Below are positions 53,690-63,830 of a stretch of 64,000 bases of DNA, piece by piece. The stretch is taken from positions 2,976,001 through 3,040,000 of the forward strand of contig CANUEZ040000014.1 in assembly GCA_948099385.1 (NCBI GenBank). The letters run 5' to 3'. The notes beneath the pieces are model-generated. The model saw only the letters and a list, made by a program, of their open reading frames with translations. It searched no databases and was not told where the DNA came from. The position numbers were made by a program, and so were the translations under genes. The first letter of the stretch is position 1, and each line of letters starts with the position of its first letter. The stretch comes from Fasciola hepatica. Its lineage: Eukaryota; Platyhelminthes; Trematoda; Plagiorchiida; Fasciolidae.

Positions 53690-54206
53690 TTAATTGAGTA
53701 AGAAGTTGGATCTTATTGCTAGCCCGGACTGTGGGATGGTCAGACTGAAGTCCCTGTGGCACAGAGGGTAAGATGAGGGTAGCAAAAACTGCTTAGTGTT
53801 GGTAGAAGTGAATGCAGGGCGATGAATCAGTCTATATAGAAAACACAAGTTAAGCCTGGCATGGCCAAGCAGTACGAGGTCAGGTTTTAGTAAAGTGCAT
53901 CGCTCTTTATAGCTCAGTAGAGAGGAGTATCCTATTAGATTCTTGGTGAAAGTACGCTGGACATTCTCAAGGCGTATTCTATTTGATTTAGACATTTCAG
54001 AGAAGGTTATAGGACAATATTCTAGGTGGGGTCTCGCATGGGATTGGTATGTAAGGAGAATACTACGTTTCATTTTAAATGATCTGAAAACTAGGCCTAT
54101 TATCTGTCTAGCCCTGGTCGTCTGAGATGAGACATGTTCCGAGAACTGTAGATTGTTAGGGTATCGCAGCCCAAGATCCACTAGTGATGAGCTTGGTGCA
54201 ATGGGT
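53690..54206 (-). pseudogene. LINE-2 reverse transcriptase C-terminus (thumb)
   Basis: A 163-codon open frame contains VDLGLRYPNNLQFSEHV, TTRARQIIGLVFRSFK, PHLEYCPITFSEMSKSN and ENVQRTFTKNLIGYSSLLSYKERC. These are the classic blocks of the LINE RT C-terminus, in which YC-P and VQRxFTK are widely conserved. It is separated from the palm domain by the gypsy insertion. The open state over 163 codons suggests that LINE-2 was not long dead when it was split. Confidence 0.8.
54203..54206 (+). repeat. Gypsy target-site duplication, left (GGGT)
   Basis: GGGT before the left LTR. The same four bases follow the right LTR at 59602-59605. Confidence 0.7.
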
Positions 54207-54517
54207 TGTAAGGTTGATTAGACCTTACCTCACGGCTTCCCTAGTAAACCCGTGCTTCTATCCTTTGTACTGCGTGAACCACCTGCACATTACTCTAATG
54301 TGCGGCACCGCACGAATATGGTAACCAGAGCAGTATTCTCCACGACCCGTGAGAACGAGAAGGCGATTGGGAGAGATAGTGGTTAGCATGTATTTGGGAG
54401 CGCGCACGAGAGCGTGCGCAAGAGCAACGGTCAAATGGCAACCGCGCTTGGCGGTTAGCATTCAGTTAAACAATAAACGTGGTAAAAGTATGAACGAAGA
54501 CGGTCACCGCTGCTGGG
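54207..54517 (-). repeat. Gypsy 3' LTR
   Basis: About 311 bp. It is two bases longer than its partner near the end (GGTCACCGC against GGCCGC) and contains small perfect hairpins at 54300-54313 and about 54402-54420. Confidence 0.85.
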
Positions 54518-54532
54518 GCCTCCTCCTAGAAT
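54518..54532 (-). other. Gypsy polypurine tract
   Basis: The minus strand reads TAGGAGGAGGCCC directly before the 3' LTR. Confidence 0.55.
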
Positions 54533-54608
54533 TTCAACGGAGTTGGGCTTCAATCGTGATGGTAGACCGGAAGTATTGGTTGTCTAGGAGCTCCTCTTAG
54601 CCTGCCCG

Positions 54609-55064
54609 TTATATTTTTGATGACATTGAACGGCTGCTGATGAGTTTAACGGTGTCTGCACTGTCGAGGTTCGATGTGCGTAGGTCCAACTGCGTTTTGG
54701 CGCCCACGGGTTTCATACGCATGCGAGCTGGAATATCCCGCATCAGGTCCAACCAAAAGGGCGTCCAGTTGTCGTTTCCAGTACCAGGCTGACCAATCGT
54801 CCCGTTGTCCAGTGAGTGGCTGGCTCCATGAACGTGCACGGAAGTCAGAAAGGCTACGGGTGAAGCCAATGTGACTTTAAATCCGTCTGGGACAGGGCAA
54901 GGTAAACTGGAACGAAATAGCGCCTGAGGGCGCCGGCGGATGTTGGACTGTAATAACAACACACAAACGATGTTCGGTGTTGTTGTAGTCGCTAGGAGGC
55001 CAGAAGAAAATAAAATCATAACTACCGATTGTAATTTCACGGCCCTGTTAGTTGGTAAATCCAT
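54609..55064 (-). CDS. Uncharacterised 151-codon ORF between integrase and 3' LTR
   Basis: This open frame lies downstream of the pol remnant, in the position where some gypsy elements carry an extra ORF. It starts MDLPTNRAVKLQS and has one hydrophobic stretch (VVMILFSSGLLA, then NIVCVLLL) near residues 14-38. The rest is Ser/Arg/Leu-rich without a recognisable fold. CsRn1-type elements usually lack env, so it may be 3' non-coding sequence that happens to be open. It stands out because the neighbouring pol is full of stops. I do not recognise it, and expression is unproven. Confidence 0.35.
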   Translation of the reverse strand: MDLPTNRAVKLQSVVMILFSSGLLATTTTPNIVCVLLLQSNIRRRPQALFRSSLPCPVPDGFKVTLASPVAFLTSVHVHGASHSLDNGTIGQPGTGNDNWTPFWLDLMRDIPARMRMKPVGAKTQLDLRTSNLDSADTVKLISSRSMSSKI

Positions 55065-55085
55065 GGTGAACTTTCCAACCTATTG

Positions 55086-57319
55086 CTAACAGCCGGTCAT
55101 AAAAATCGTCGCGAAATCAGCGAAGCTGGCGGGATTTCGTGGTTGGCTACCATGATGGCTACTTCGCGTTGCGGGTGCGGTTAGAGAATCCGATGGAATA
55201 GCTGCCGAGTCCTCATTAGGCCTAACTGTGGGTGGTTCTAGTAGTAACTCGCTCGATGCGGGTGACTGAGCGGCTTGAGTAGGTGCAAATTGGCTGAGCG
55301 GCTCGTACTCCATGACGGGAGGCTTGAGGCGGTCGATAGATACGGTGTCGTGTCGTCCGCTGATGTCCGTGACAAATGTTTTGCCCTGCGTTTTGTCACC
55401 TGAAACGGGCCAGTGTATGGCGCTTGTAGTTGTGATTGAACGCCATCGACAAGAAGGAATACGTGAGTAGAGGTTTCTGACGCAGTTGGAACATAACTTG
55501 TAGACTGTTGTTCGCGCGGCGGACTAGCCTTGAGCACTCACATGTGCTGCGTAAAGCGCTGAGCATAGCCACCGTAGTCGAAGTTCACGGTTGATGAGGG
55601 GGCTACCAACTCCCCAGGCAGACGAAGTGTACAGCCATATACTAGCACGGCCGGTGTTGTGCGTAATTTCTCCTTAACGGTACTACGCAGGATTAAGAGT
55701 GCTAATGGTAGTGTTCCACTCCAAAGGGGGTTACCGTTTGCTTGAAGGGCGGCTTTTAATTGCCGGTGGAAACGCTCAACCATACCATTGGCCTGTGGGT
55801 GGTAAGCTGCCGTCTTAACGTGTTGGCCACCGAGCGCAGCGAGTAGGTTGCCGAAAGCGCCGTCAAAGTGTGGACCACGATCGGTGGTCACTATTGCCGG
55901 ACAACCGAAATGACTAACTCAACCGGTCAGAAAAGCTTTCGCGGCCTCTTCCGACGTGGGACAAGGGGTAGGAATGGCCTGCGGCCAGCGAGTAAAACGA
56001 TCCACGCACTTGAGTATGTAAACGTACCCAAGCGAAGGTGGAAGTGGTCCTACGAGGTCGACGTGCAAATGATGAAAACGTGTTTTGGGTTCTGGGAACT
56101 TGGCTAAAGCCGCCATAGTGTGCCTATGGGTCTTAACACGTTGACACTGCAGGCAAGCACGAGCCCATTGACGGACATCTCGTTTGACATTGTGCCAAAC
56201 AAAACGCTCAGTTATCAATTTCACCGAGGCCGTCACATCCGGTTGAGCCAGAGTGTGGAGTGTCAGGAAAGTGGGATAACGGTGGGCAGCAGGAACCACC
56301 GGCCCAGGACGACCTCGAGACACATCATATACGGTGGTATTCTGGGAAGTTGGGATAGGTATTGTCGTCAAGTTCAAAGAACCGTTTTGTCGAAGTTGTT
56401 CGATGTCAGGGTCCATAGTTTGGGCCTGTGCCATTGCATCCAAGTTGATGTTAAGCGTCGGTGACAGACTTAGTTGATGTACGGGTGATAAGGCATCGAT
56501 GACGGAATTAAGTACCCCAGAGACGTGTTGTATGTCCATAGTGAACTGTGAGACACAGTGTAAGTGGCGAATCTCGCGTGGTGAGTATCGATCGGAAGTT
56601 GACTTTGGTGCGTAAACCAAAGGCTTGCGGTCTGTAGACATTGTGAACGAACGGTCTTCGAGTGCATGTCAAAAATGACGGATTCCCAAGTAGATTGCTA
56701 ATAACTCCCTACCAAATGTGCTGTACCTAGATTCGGCGGGTTGTAGGCGCTTGGAGAAGAATGCTAAAGGTTGCCAAGACTCGTCTAAGAACTGTTGCAG
56801 AACTGCTCCAACCACTGTGCCCGAGGCATCCTTCAATACCGAAATAGGAGACAAAGGATCGGGGTGGGTAAGGAGTGCTGTTTTGGCGGCAGCATCTTTT
56901 ACCAAGGCAAATGCGACTTGTGCCGTGTCGGGAAACATGAACTTCCGCTTACCTCCGCGCAACAGGTCGATGAGGGGTTGCATCATTTCCGCACAGTGAG
57001 GAATAAATCGGCGGTAGGAATTCACCAGGCCGGCAAACTGAAGTGACTGGCGAAAAGATTCGGGTTCAGGGTAGTCTCTAATAGCGGAAACTTTATCTGG
57101 CAGAGGGCGGATGCCCGAGGATGAAATAGAATGTCCTATGAAGGTGATATCGGACCGGCCTAATTCGCATTTCACGATATTGATCGTAAAGCCGTGCTGG
57201 CTAAGGCTTTCGAAAAGTGCTTGTAAGTGTGCGGCTTGCTCTTGCTCTGAAGAACTAGTCACCAAAATATCATCCGAGTATACGTAGATATTTTCCAAAC
57301 CACGAGTTGCCTCTTGCAT
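55086..57319 (-). pseudogene. Gypsy pol remnant: RT C-terminal half, RNase H, integrase
   Basis: The main frame 57319-55238 has stops at about 56669, 55919 and 55538, and a shift near 55300 into 55313-55086. The RT palm reads YVYSDDILV (about 57265-57290; Y(V/I/L)DD is usual). RNase H is marked by VLKDASGTVVGAVLQQ and MSTDRKPLVYAP. Integrase has CLQCQRVK (zinc site), HVDLVGPLPP (first D, about 56050), TTDRGPHFDG (second D, about 55880) and GMVERFHRQL (E, about 55780). The C-terminal tail includes LQAPYTGPFQV. All catalytic residues of integrase are still readable, but the frame is broken. The role would be reverse transcription and integration. Confidence 0.88.
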
Positions 57320-57591
57320 GAACCGTCGAAGGTCTGGGCTGCATTGCTGAGTCCAAACGGCATTCTCAGAAACTGAACAGCCCGAAAGGCGCAGTGACGG
57401 CAGCTTTAGGGATATCGGCCTCTGCTACCGAGATCTGGTTGTACGCACGAACTAAATCGATACGGCTGAAGACGGAGCAACCTGATAAAGTCGAAGTCAG
57501 GTCCTGTGTATGGGGAATTGGGTATCGGTTAGGGACGGTGACTTTGTTGAGTGCCCTGTATTCACCACAGGGTCGCCAGTCGCCGCTAGAA

Positions 57592-58429
57592 CTAGGGGAC
57601 CATATGCAGAGGGGAAGCCCAAGGGCTACTAGAGGAGCATATTATACCCAGTTCTAGCATGTGTTCGAATTCAGCCTGTGCAACACGAAGCTTGTCTGGT
57701 GCTAACCGAAGCGGCCTATTGAACACTGGGGGTCCCTTGGTATCGATATAGTGAGTGACATTGGTGGTCACTGCTGGGAGAGGCCCGGCCTGCCGAAACA
57801 TGGCCAGGTAGGCGGCGATGAGGTCGCCATGGGGTTGGACGTAAAAATGCGTGACTTGATTCACTCGCGAATTATAACCCACAACACCGAGAGTGGTCTG
57901 ACGATTTGTCACTCTGCGGCGCCGTGCATCAACTAACAAGTCAAAGTGTTGCAGAAAGTCAATGCCTAGAATTGGGTACGGGACGTCGGCGATGATGAAT
58001 ACTCAAAGAAAATTACGCTTTAAACTTAAGTTTAAGGTGAGCGACCGCTGACCAAACGTTGGGATTGCCATGCCATTGGCAGCGCGTATTATTTGGGCCT
58101 GCGGTGTGCTATTGTCGCCTTTCGCTTGGAAGATGAAGCTCACTTCGGCACCGGTATCTACAAGGAATAAATTATTCGAAACAATGTCCATTACCTTCAA
58201 AAGGCGGCTGTTGGCCTGATACCCGGCTTCGTGGGTCGCCACCTCGGGCCGGGGTGTGAGTTTCCCTGACGAACACCGGGAAACGTACCCCCTGGTTCGC
58301 ATCGTTTGGCTCTCTCACCAAAACTACTGTGGTATTTACAATACCCTTCTTTTGAAGAGCCAAAAGGTCGTCCCAATGGCTGACGATGGAGCCTAGGTGA
58401 GCGTGCTCGGTGCCTCTCCTGTGACCCAC
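57592..58429 (-). pseudogene. Gypsy pol remnant: protease and RT N-terminal half
   Basis: Two frames (58429-58172, and 58302-57592 with a stop at about 58003) carry LFLVDTGAEVSF near 58155 (retropepsin DTG), AANGMAIPTFGQRSLTL, then HYIDTKGPPVFNRPLRLAPDKL and EFEHMLELGIICSSSSPWASPLHMVP, the conserved entry to gypsy RT. Another frameshift between 57592 and 57319 links to the YSDD part. The DTG is intact. The protease would process the polyprotein in virus-like particles. Confidence 0.85.
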
Positions 58430-58436
58430 TTCTTCC

Positions 58437-59111
58437 TTATGCTAGGCATTGCAGGCTCATGTCAATTCTAGACAAAACCGACACAAGGTCGTTAGATGTT
58501 GACAAGAGAGGTACCGTTGTGACGAGGGACCTGGTTACTCCAGCTACAGTGGGGTTGTATCGTGGCATAATGTCATCAGCTATCGCGGCAGTCTCCTTTA
58601 GCGAGCATTTGCGCATGACACCTAGTAAAACTGGAATGTTGTGTGGCGAACGATGCAGCCAAAGCTCCCTTAAGAGCGGGTCCTCGCCCACCGTCGGTCC
58701 TCTCATGAGCTGCATCTCAAGCAGCATTTCACAGGGTTTCCTACTTCCAAGCTCAACGTTTTGAAGTTGTTGCATACGATGGTCCTCCTTTGAGGTCGTG
58801 CGGGCAATGACGGCCTCCTTTAAAGCCTCACAGCTTCAAGAAAAGATCATTACGTCCTTCACTTGCATTGTGACCTCCGGCGGGAGGCGACCTGCTACCC
58901 ATCTGAAACGGCTGGCGTCACTGGTCATACGGCAGTTTTCGAATTCCAACTCGACCAGAGTGAACCGGAGTTCCGGATCAGCAGGCGTGAATGCCGGCAT
59001 GTGCAGCGTGATCGCCCCAAAGGTGGGGTCTGAACAAGGTTTCCGTTCAGCAGACATAGCGATTATTTTATCGAACACAGACGGGAAAAAAATCGACGAC
59101 CAGTGTGGCAA
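58437..59111 (-). pseudogene. Gypsy gag remnant
   Basis: One frame is interrupted by a stop at 58836. The upper part (59111-58836) has ITLHMPAFTPADPELRFTLVELEF and SRFRWVAGRLPPEV. The lower part (58775-58437) has MQQLQNVELGSRKPCEMLLEMQ, LLRELWLHRSPHNIPVLL and LKETAAIADDIM. This PADPE...LRELWLHR pattern is shared by gag proteins of CsRn1-like and related gypsy elements. A small insertion or shift separates the parts near 58790. No Cys/His knuckle is seen. Gag would form the particle. Confidence 0.8.
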
Positions 59112-59273
59112 TATGATCTTCGAAAGAAAAAAATCTCGACGAACTAGACACCAAAAATATGTACCGACAGCGGACCAAAAGGATCAACAGATAGGGAAAC
59201 AATAAAACACAGACAAACGTACGCGGGCGGGATCTTGAACGGTAGAAAACAAGGAAACTCACATGACCTGGGG

Positions 59274-59291
59274 ATCACGTCGGGCCCACCA
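59274..59291 (-). other. Gypsy primer binding site, tRNA-Trp type
   Basis: The minus strand reads TGGTGGGCCCGACGTGAT two bases inside the 5' LTR. The known tRNA-Trp primer site is TGGTGACCCCGACGTGAT, so 16 of 18 bases match. Confidence 0.75.
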
Positions 59292-59293
59292 AT

Positions 59294-59601
59294 TGTGAGG
59301 TTGATTAGACCTTACCTCACGGCTTCCCTAGTAAACCCGTGCTTCTATCCTTTGTACTGCGTGAACCACCTGCACATTACTCTAATGTGCGGCACCGCAC
59401 GAATATGGTAACCAGAGCAGTATTCTCCACGACCCGTGAGAACGAGAAGGCGATTGGGAGAGATAGTGGTTAGCATGTATTTGGGAGCGTGCACGAGAGC
59501 GTGCGCAAGAGCAACGGTCAAATGGCAACCGCGCTTGGCGGTTAGCGTTCAGTTAAACAATAAACGTGGTAAAAGTATGGACGAAGATGGCCGCTGCTGC
59601 A
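59294..59601 (-). repeat. Gypsy 5' LTR
   Basis: 308 bp, paired with 54207-54517. Most differences are transitions. Confidence 0.85.
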
Positions 59602-59605
59602 GGGT
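59602..59605 (+). repeat. Gypsy target-site duplication, right (GGGT)
   Basis: Matches 54203-54206. After removal of one copy the LINE-2 frame reads through. Confidence 0.7.
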
Positions 59606-60702
59606 ACTTGGTTCAGTGACAGAATTCCGGGAGGGTCTTGACATCTGTAGGTTCTGTAGAAGTTTTTGGATGTCAAGAAGCACATCTGCCATGAAGTGCA
59701 CCGTTGATCAAGTTTCTCAAGATCATTATCCATTTCAGACAGCGCTGTGCTCAAATCTTGATGGCGGAACTCAAACGATTTTGATGTCGTCGGCGAACAG
59801 GAAATGTGTGCAGTGCTGCACAGTGGAAAAAATGTCGTCCGTATAGAGTAAGATAAATAGCGGACCAAGTACACTTCCTTGTAAGACTCCACTAGAGACG
59901 GGCACCGGTTGCGATAGATGACCATTAGCATATACAACCTGGGTTCGATCCGACAGGTAGGAAGTGATCCATGATGAAAGCGGGTCGTGGATATCGTGGG
60001 CCCGGAGTTTTGTTAACAACCGGGAGCGAGGAACTCTGTCAAATGCGTTGGTCATATCGAGGTAGATGACAATCATAGATTTGCCGTCGTCAGCTGCCAC
60101 GGTCAGTAGGCTGAAGAAATCAAACCGGCATGTGGTACAAGAAAGTGACTTTAGGAAGCCATGATGACCGCTGTGAATGAGGTTATGGGAAATGAGATAA
60201 TCGGACATCCGCTGTTTTATCAAACGCTCCATTATTCTGGCGGCTAAACGGGTATGGTTAATCGGACGATAATTTGATGGGTCATGCACTGGACCTTTTT
60301 TGTGGATAGGAATAATGGTTGAAGTTTTCCACTGGGATGGAAAAATGCCATTTTTAAGGGATAAGTTATAGAGGTTCATAAAGACAGCAGCAACGTCAGT
60401 TCCACCAAGATGAAAGACTGCTGGGGGATGCCGTCACAGCCAGGGCGGGAGGAGGGTCTAACACGCAGCAGTAGGTGGGCCACATCGTTCAAACTGAATT
60501 CAGTGTCAGAGAGAACTTGCTCGGTGATGAGGGGTACGGGCGGCGGATTTAAAGTGGCGTCAGTGGTCATGGATTCCGAAAAGAAGATATTGAGCGCCTC
60601 AGCGATTTCAGCTGCAGATTTAATCTGCGTGTTGTTTTCCAAAATTAAATAGGGTATCCCTGAAGACTCTCTCTGATTTCTGCTCTTTAGCAGCCGGGAC
60701 AA
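59602..60702 (-). pseudogene. LINE-2 reverse transcriptase (fingers and palm)
   Basis: Three overlapping frames (60702-60376, 60379-59771, 59937-59602) read in order. A linker contains AEIAEALNIFF. SSRPGCDGIPQ is next. The RT core has IIPIHKKGPVHDPSNYRPI, YLDMTNAFDRVPRSRLL (motif A), GVLQGSVLGPLFILLYTDD (motif B) and HFLFADDIKIV (catalytic FADD). After a shift comes the segment ending ILSLNQVP at the gypsy site. The FADD active site is intact, and 203 codons are open in the core. It would copy LINE RNA at the nick made by its endonuclease. Confidence 0.85.
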
Positions 60703-60708
60703 TCGGTA

Positions 60709-61696
60709 CTATCTGTCAAAGGAATTCAAGGCCAAAAGCTCCTGCTTTCTCAGTAGTCTATTAGTCCGAAGACTGATGGTGACAGGGAGAAAGTGGAGTT
60801 GCAGTAGTGTGGAGAAGTCTTTGGTTTTATTGTAGATCTGCAGTTCTGCATGTTTATTTTGCAGCCTTGTTTGGTAGGAGCTGCTGTCTTGAGAGCGGTT
60901 GGTCCCGATGGTGGTGATTGCTGACAAGCAGCTATGTAGCTTATGGTAGAGTACGCCACTGGCGAGCTGAGTGTTGGGCTGTAGGAAGTAGTCATCCCAG
61001 TTGAGGGATCAAAGCATAGGCTTGAGGTTCATCCAGTTGATCGTGTGCAGGGGCTGTTGAGATGAGCTACATATGAGGTCTATGTGTCCGGCTGTGAATA
61101 TGCAAGGTACCATTCTATGGTCACTGCCTGGGAAAAGGTTGAGGGCGGTAGTTGTCACATTCGATGGCCAATGGCAAATATCAAGTCAAGTACGCTGTTC
61201 CCTCTGGTTAGTTTCATTATGTGCTGGACCCAGCGCCCTGCGCGTATGGTCGAAACGAAGCTCGTGAAATATTGGGGTGATGACATGGTGTCCCAGCAGA
61301 TATAAGCCGCACCGAAATCGCCGGCAATGAGTTTTGATGAAGAGGTTAATAGTGCAAAGTGGCCAAAGGCGTTGACTACGTAGGTGAGGTCAGTGATGTT
61401 GAATTGGGTGGTCGATAAACGCAGCCGATATGAAGTGGAGAGTTGGCCAGAAGAACCGTTACCCATACTGAGTCCTAAATTGAGTCCAGCATTGGATCAG
61501 AGAGAGGAATGGTAGGCAAGCTGTTTTTAACGTGCGCTAAACAGCCCCCTCTACGACGACGACGATTTTTTATGAAGGTTTGATAACCAGCGATGGAAAT
61601 ATGGTCCGATGGGACAGAATCATTTAGCCAGGTTTCGGCTATGACAATGATGTCGAAGTCGGAAGATAGTACTATATTATGGAGAGTAATTGTCAT
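60709..61696 (-). pseudogene. LINE-2 endonuclease
   Basis: Frames 61696-61475, 61466-61155 and 60995-60709 carry the AP-endonuclease motifs in order: SSDFDIIVIAETWLND (catalytic E), KLIAGDFGAAYICWD (GDFNAPxxxW with N to G), NSVLDLIFAIG and, in a shifted frame near 61120, LFPGSDHRMV (SDH). The D and H residues are preserved, unlike in LINE-A. Frameshifts fall near 61470 and 61150. The domain would nick the target DNA to prime cDNA synthesis. Confidence 0.75.
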
Positions 61697-61818
61697 TCAG
61701 TAATGAGAGAGCGTCAACGAGGAGCAAGGTAAGTGCAACTGTATCGTCATAGCGTGGAGTAGAAGCAACCATCGGCGAATGTTGGTGGCTAACACTAACA
61801 CCGAGATGGTAAACATCA

Positions 61819-62716
61819 TTAAGGGGACTCAGCGTCAGGATTGTCATGTATAGAAGCAATGGAGTCTAAACAGGGGTTAGAAGTGGGGAGCCGGCTATGT
61901 GAAGAAGGGGTGAGGCTGGGTTGGGGGGGTGTTGCTGTCAAGAAAAACTTGGTTGCTTGCGGAGGCGGGATTTCCGGGGTGGTTAAAGTAACCAGGTGGG
62001 AGGTTGAATGTTGTGGCAATGGGTAACGGCAAGTGAGATGGTAGAAAGTAGTGGTGACTGGGTTCAACGGGATACGCAGGGGGTGGGTTGTTATCGCTCG
62101 ACCAGGATCGACGAAATAACTGTAGTTCGTTGGACTGGCCCATTCTGTGTTCAGGAAGGAGCGTGGAGCTTGACAATGGAGGCCGTTGAATATAATTCAA
62201 CTGGGGTTATTTATTTGTATCACTGAAGGGGAGGGAAATATGTTACAGAGGTTCTGCGGGAGGTGCTGAAGCTCAGCCAGATGATTGGGAAAATGCTTCG
62301 GGATACCTGGAGAATACGGCATGTTTGGTCCCGATGCATAATGATGCTTTCCTCGGTGACCGTTTTTGCCTGCATTGTAAATTGGAGTTGGGAGGACCCG
62401 GTCGATTAGCAGAGAAACCACGATGAGACAGCGAGGCGGGGTTGGCTGCTTCAGGGTGACACGGTTGCGTCCTGCCAGCCAACAAGCATGGTTTATTTGG
62501 GGTATACTTGGAGTGCTTGGTGGGGGTTTTAAATGGTGCTCTGAGAGGACTTACGGGGGGATAACGGGAGTAGCTGGAGTAGCTAAAAGCTGTAGGGGAC
62601 ACAGAATTCTGTCGGCTGATGGGACGATTGACTACGTAGTAGATCATGGCTTTTATGAACGATTTGTGTCCGCAAGATGGTGGGACATGAGTTGGGGCAG
62701 GACGGGCTGTTGGCAA
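61819..62716 (-). pseudogene. LINE-2 proline-rich linker
   Basis: Several minus-strand frames (62716-62273, 62200-61895, 62067-61819) are rich in Pro, Ser, Tyr and His (for example SPTAFSYSSYSRYPPVSPL and PPPAYPVEPSHHYFLP). They bridge ORF1 and the endonuclease. The same kind of region precedes the endonuclease of LINE-A and LINE-D. No catalytic motif is present. It is probably the disordered N-terminus of ORF2, now frameshifted. Confidence 0.5.
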
Positions 62717-62968
62717 CAGACTTCCCCGGAGTCTTTTTCAGTGGTTAGACAGTAAGCATTAGGTTGACATAAGCAGCGACATGCCTGGATGCACGGGACC
62801 TTGGTGGCCCTGGGCTAATAATGGGTTTGGCATCGATATCGTTGCCGTTTGTGAGGGCGGAGGTTGACGGTAGAAGGCAGGGCCGTTTACTAGGAGGATG
62901 TGCTGGAGACGGGGTGATGGTCAGGTCTAGGTCAACTAGCGTAGTGTAGGCAGCTGAGGGTTTTTCTG

Positions 62969-63687
62969 TTACGGGTGGCTCGACAGGCGGTGAGAGGAAG
63001 CGGCGACTGGTATTTCAGCCACAGGTTGCTTTGGTGAAGCTAAAGCGCTTTTTAATGATTGAAAAACCTCTCTCTGTAGGGGCGTTAAGTCCGGTGATAT
63101 TTTAATTCTTTTGAATGGGGTGGCGTTAACAATGATTTGCCTACTGTTGACGAATTCTCTAGCTGCTATTTCGTCAGCGAACTGGAACTTCAAAGGACAG
63201 CCGTTGCGTTGTAATTTTTTCGCAGCCGAGTGCAATAGCACCTGTTGTGTACAGTGTTGCGAGTATTCAGCATGGCAAGTTTGGTTGACGGCAGGGGCAG
63301 TCGGTCAGGGAAGTTGAAAACTAAAGCGCTTTTGGCGTTGGCTATACGCTTATAAATTTCAGTCTCAACTAAGCCCAAGAAACGGCCCATCATGGCTAGG
63401 CTTTGGCGATGAGCTATAGGGGTGGGTTCCATTGTGCTATATATAGGGGATATCTTTATTAGAATATCATCGATGGACTGGATCTGGCCATGCAGGTCCG
63501 CCACTCTTTTATCTACTTCGTTAATCTTCTTATTGGCTAAGTCATAAACATCAGCGAGAGCTACTGAGGATGGACTGAGTACAGACCGAATTTGAGTGTT
63601 CCTGGTTTTTCCGAGCCTGAGAGTACGAATTACCTGAGTTGCTCCCGAGATCTTGGCATGTTTACGGAGGACCTTTGGAGCTTCCAT
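62969..63687 (-). pseudogene. LINE-2 ORF1
   Basis: The frame starts at Met 63687 (MEAPKVLRKHAKISG). A heptad-rich segment (NKKINEVDKRVADLHGQI) suggests a short coiled coil near residues 55-75, followed by EIYKRIANAKSALVFNFPDRL. A frameshift near 63330-63240 leads to the second frame (63241-62969), with LKFQFADEIAAREFVNSRQI and LTPLQREVFQSLK. Both blocks recur in LINE-A ORF1, which defines a shared ORF1 type for this LINE group. It is probably an RNA-binding chaperone. I do not recognise a standard fold from the sequence alone. Confidence 0.65.
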
Positions 63688-63830
63688 AAGTAGTTCAAAA
63701 GATAATGTGAAGAAGGCGGAAAGATTATGGGTCAGTAAGTTGAACTTTTCAGGAGTGTAAAGCCACGTAGAAAATTTTGGGTATTTTTCCTAAGCCTTTC
63801 TACCTAAATGGCGGAAGGTTATAAGCTTTA

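Larger units (their letters stand above)
53301..54206 (-). mobile_element. LINE-2, left piece (RT C-terminus and 3' UTR)
   Basis: This is the 3' part of the LINE that resumes at 59602 beyond the gypsy element. The frame 54181-53690 continues, across the gypsy insertion site, the frame ending in ILSLNQVP at 59602. Its 3' UTR limit is unclear and set arbitrarily at 53301. Confidence 0.75.
54207..59601 (-). mobile_element. CsRn1-like Ty3/gypsy LTR retrotransposon, decayed, nested in LINE-2
   Basis: The minus-strand element is 5395 bp, with LTRs of about 310 bp (TGCAGC start, CTCACA end) that differ at roughly 6-8 positions. A primer site matches tRNA-Trp at 16 of 18 bases, and a polypurine tract precedes the 3' LTR. 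Gag, protease, RT, RNase H and integrase are in gypsy order, with several stops and at least two frameshifts. tRNA-Trp priming is known for the CsRn1 clade of flukes and other invertebrates, and the clade assignment rests on that plus sequence style. Confidence 0.88.
59602..63830 (-). mobile_element. LINE-2, right piece (ORF1, endonuclease, RT)
   Basis: The minus-strand order from 63687 is ORF1, Pro-rich linker, endonuclease, RT. The 5' UTR seems to extend to about 63830. It continues at 54206 beyond the gypsy insertion. Of the LINE-A/D/2 group this is the best preserved, but it still has several frameshifts. Confidence 0.8.
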
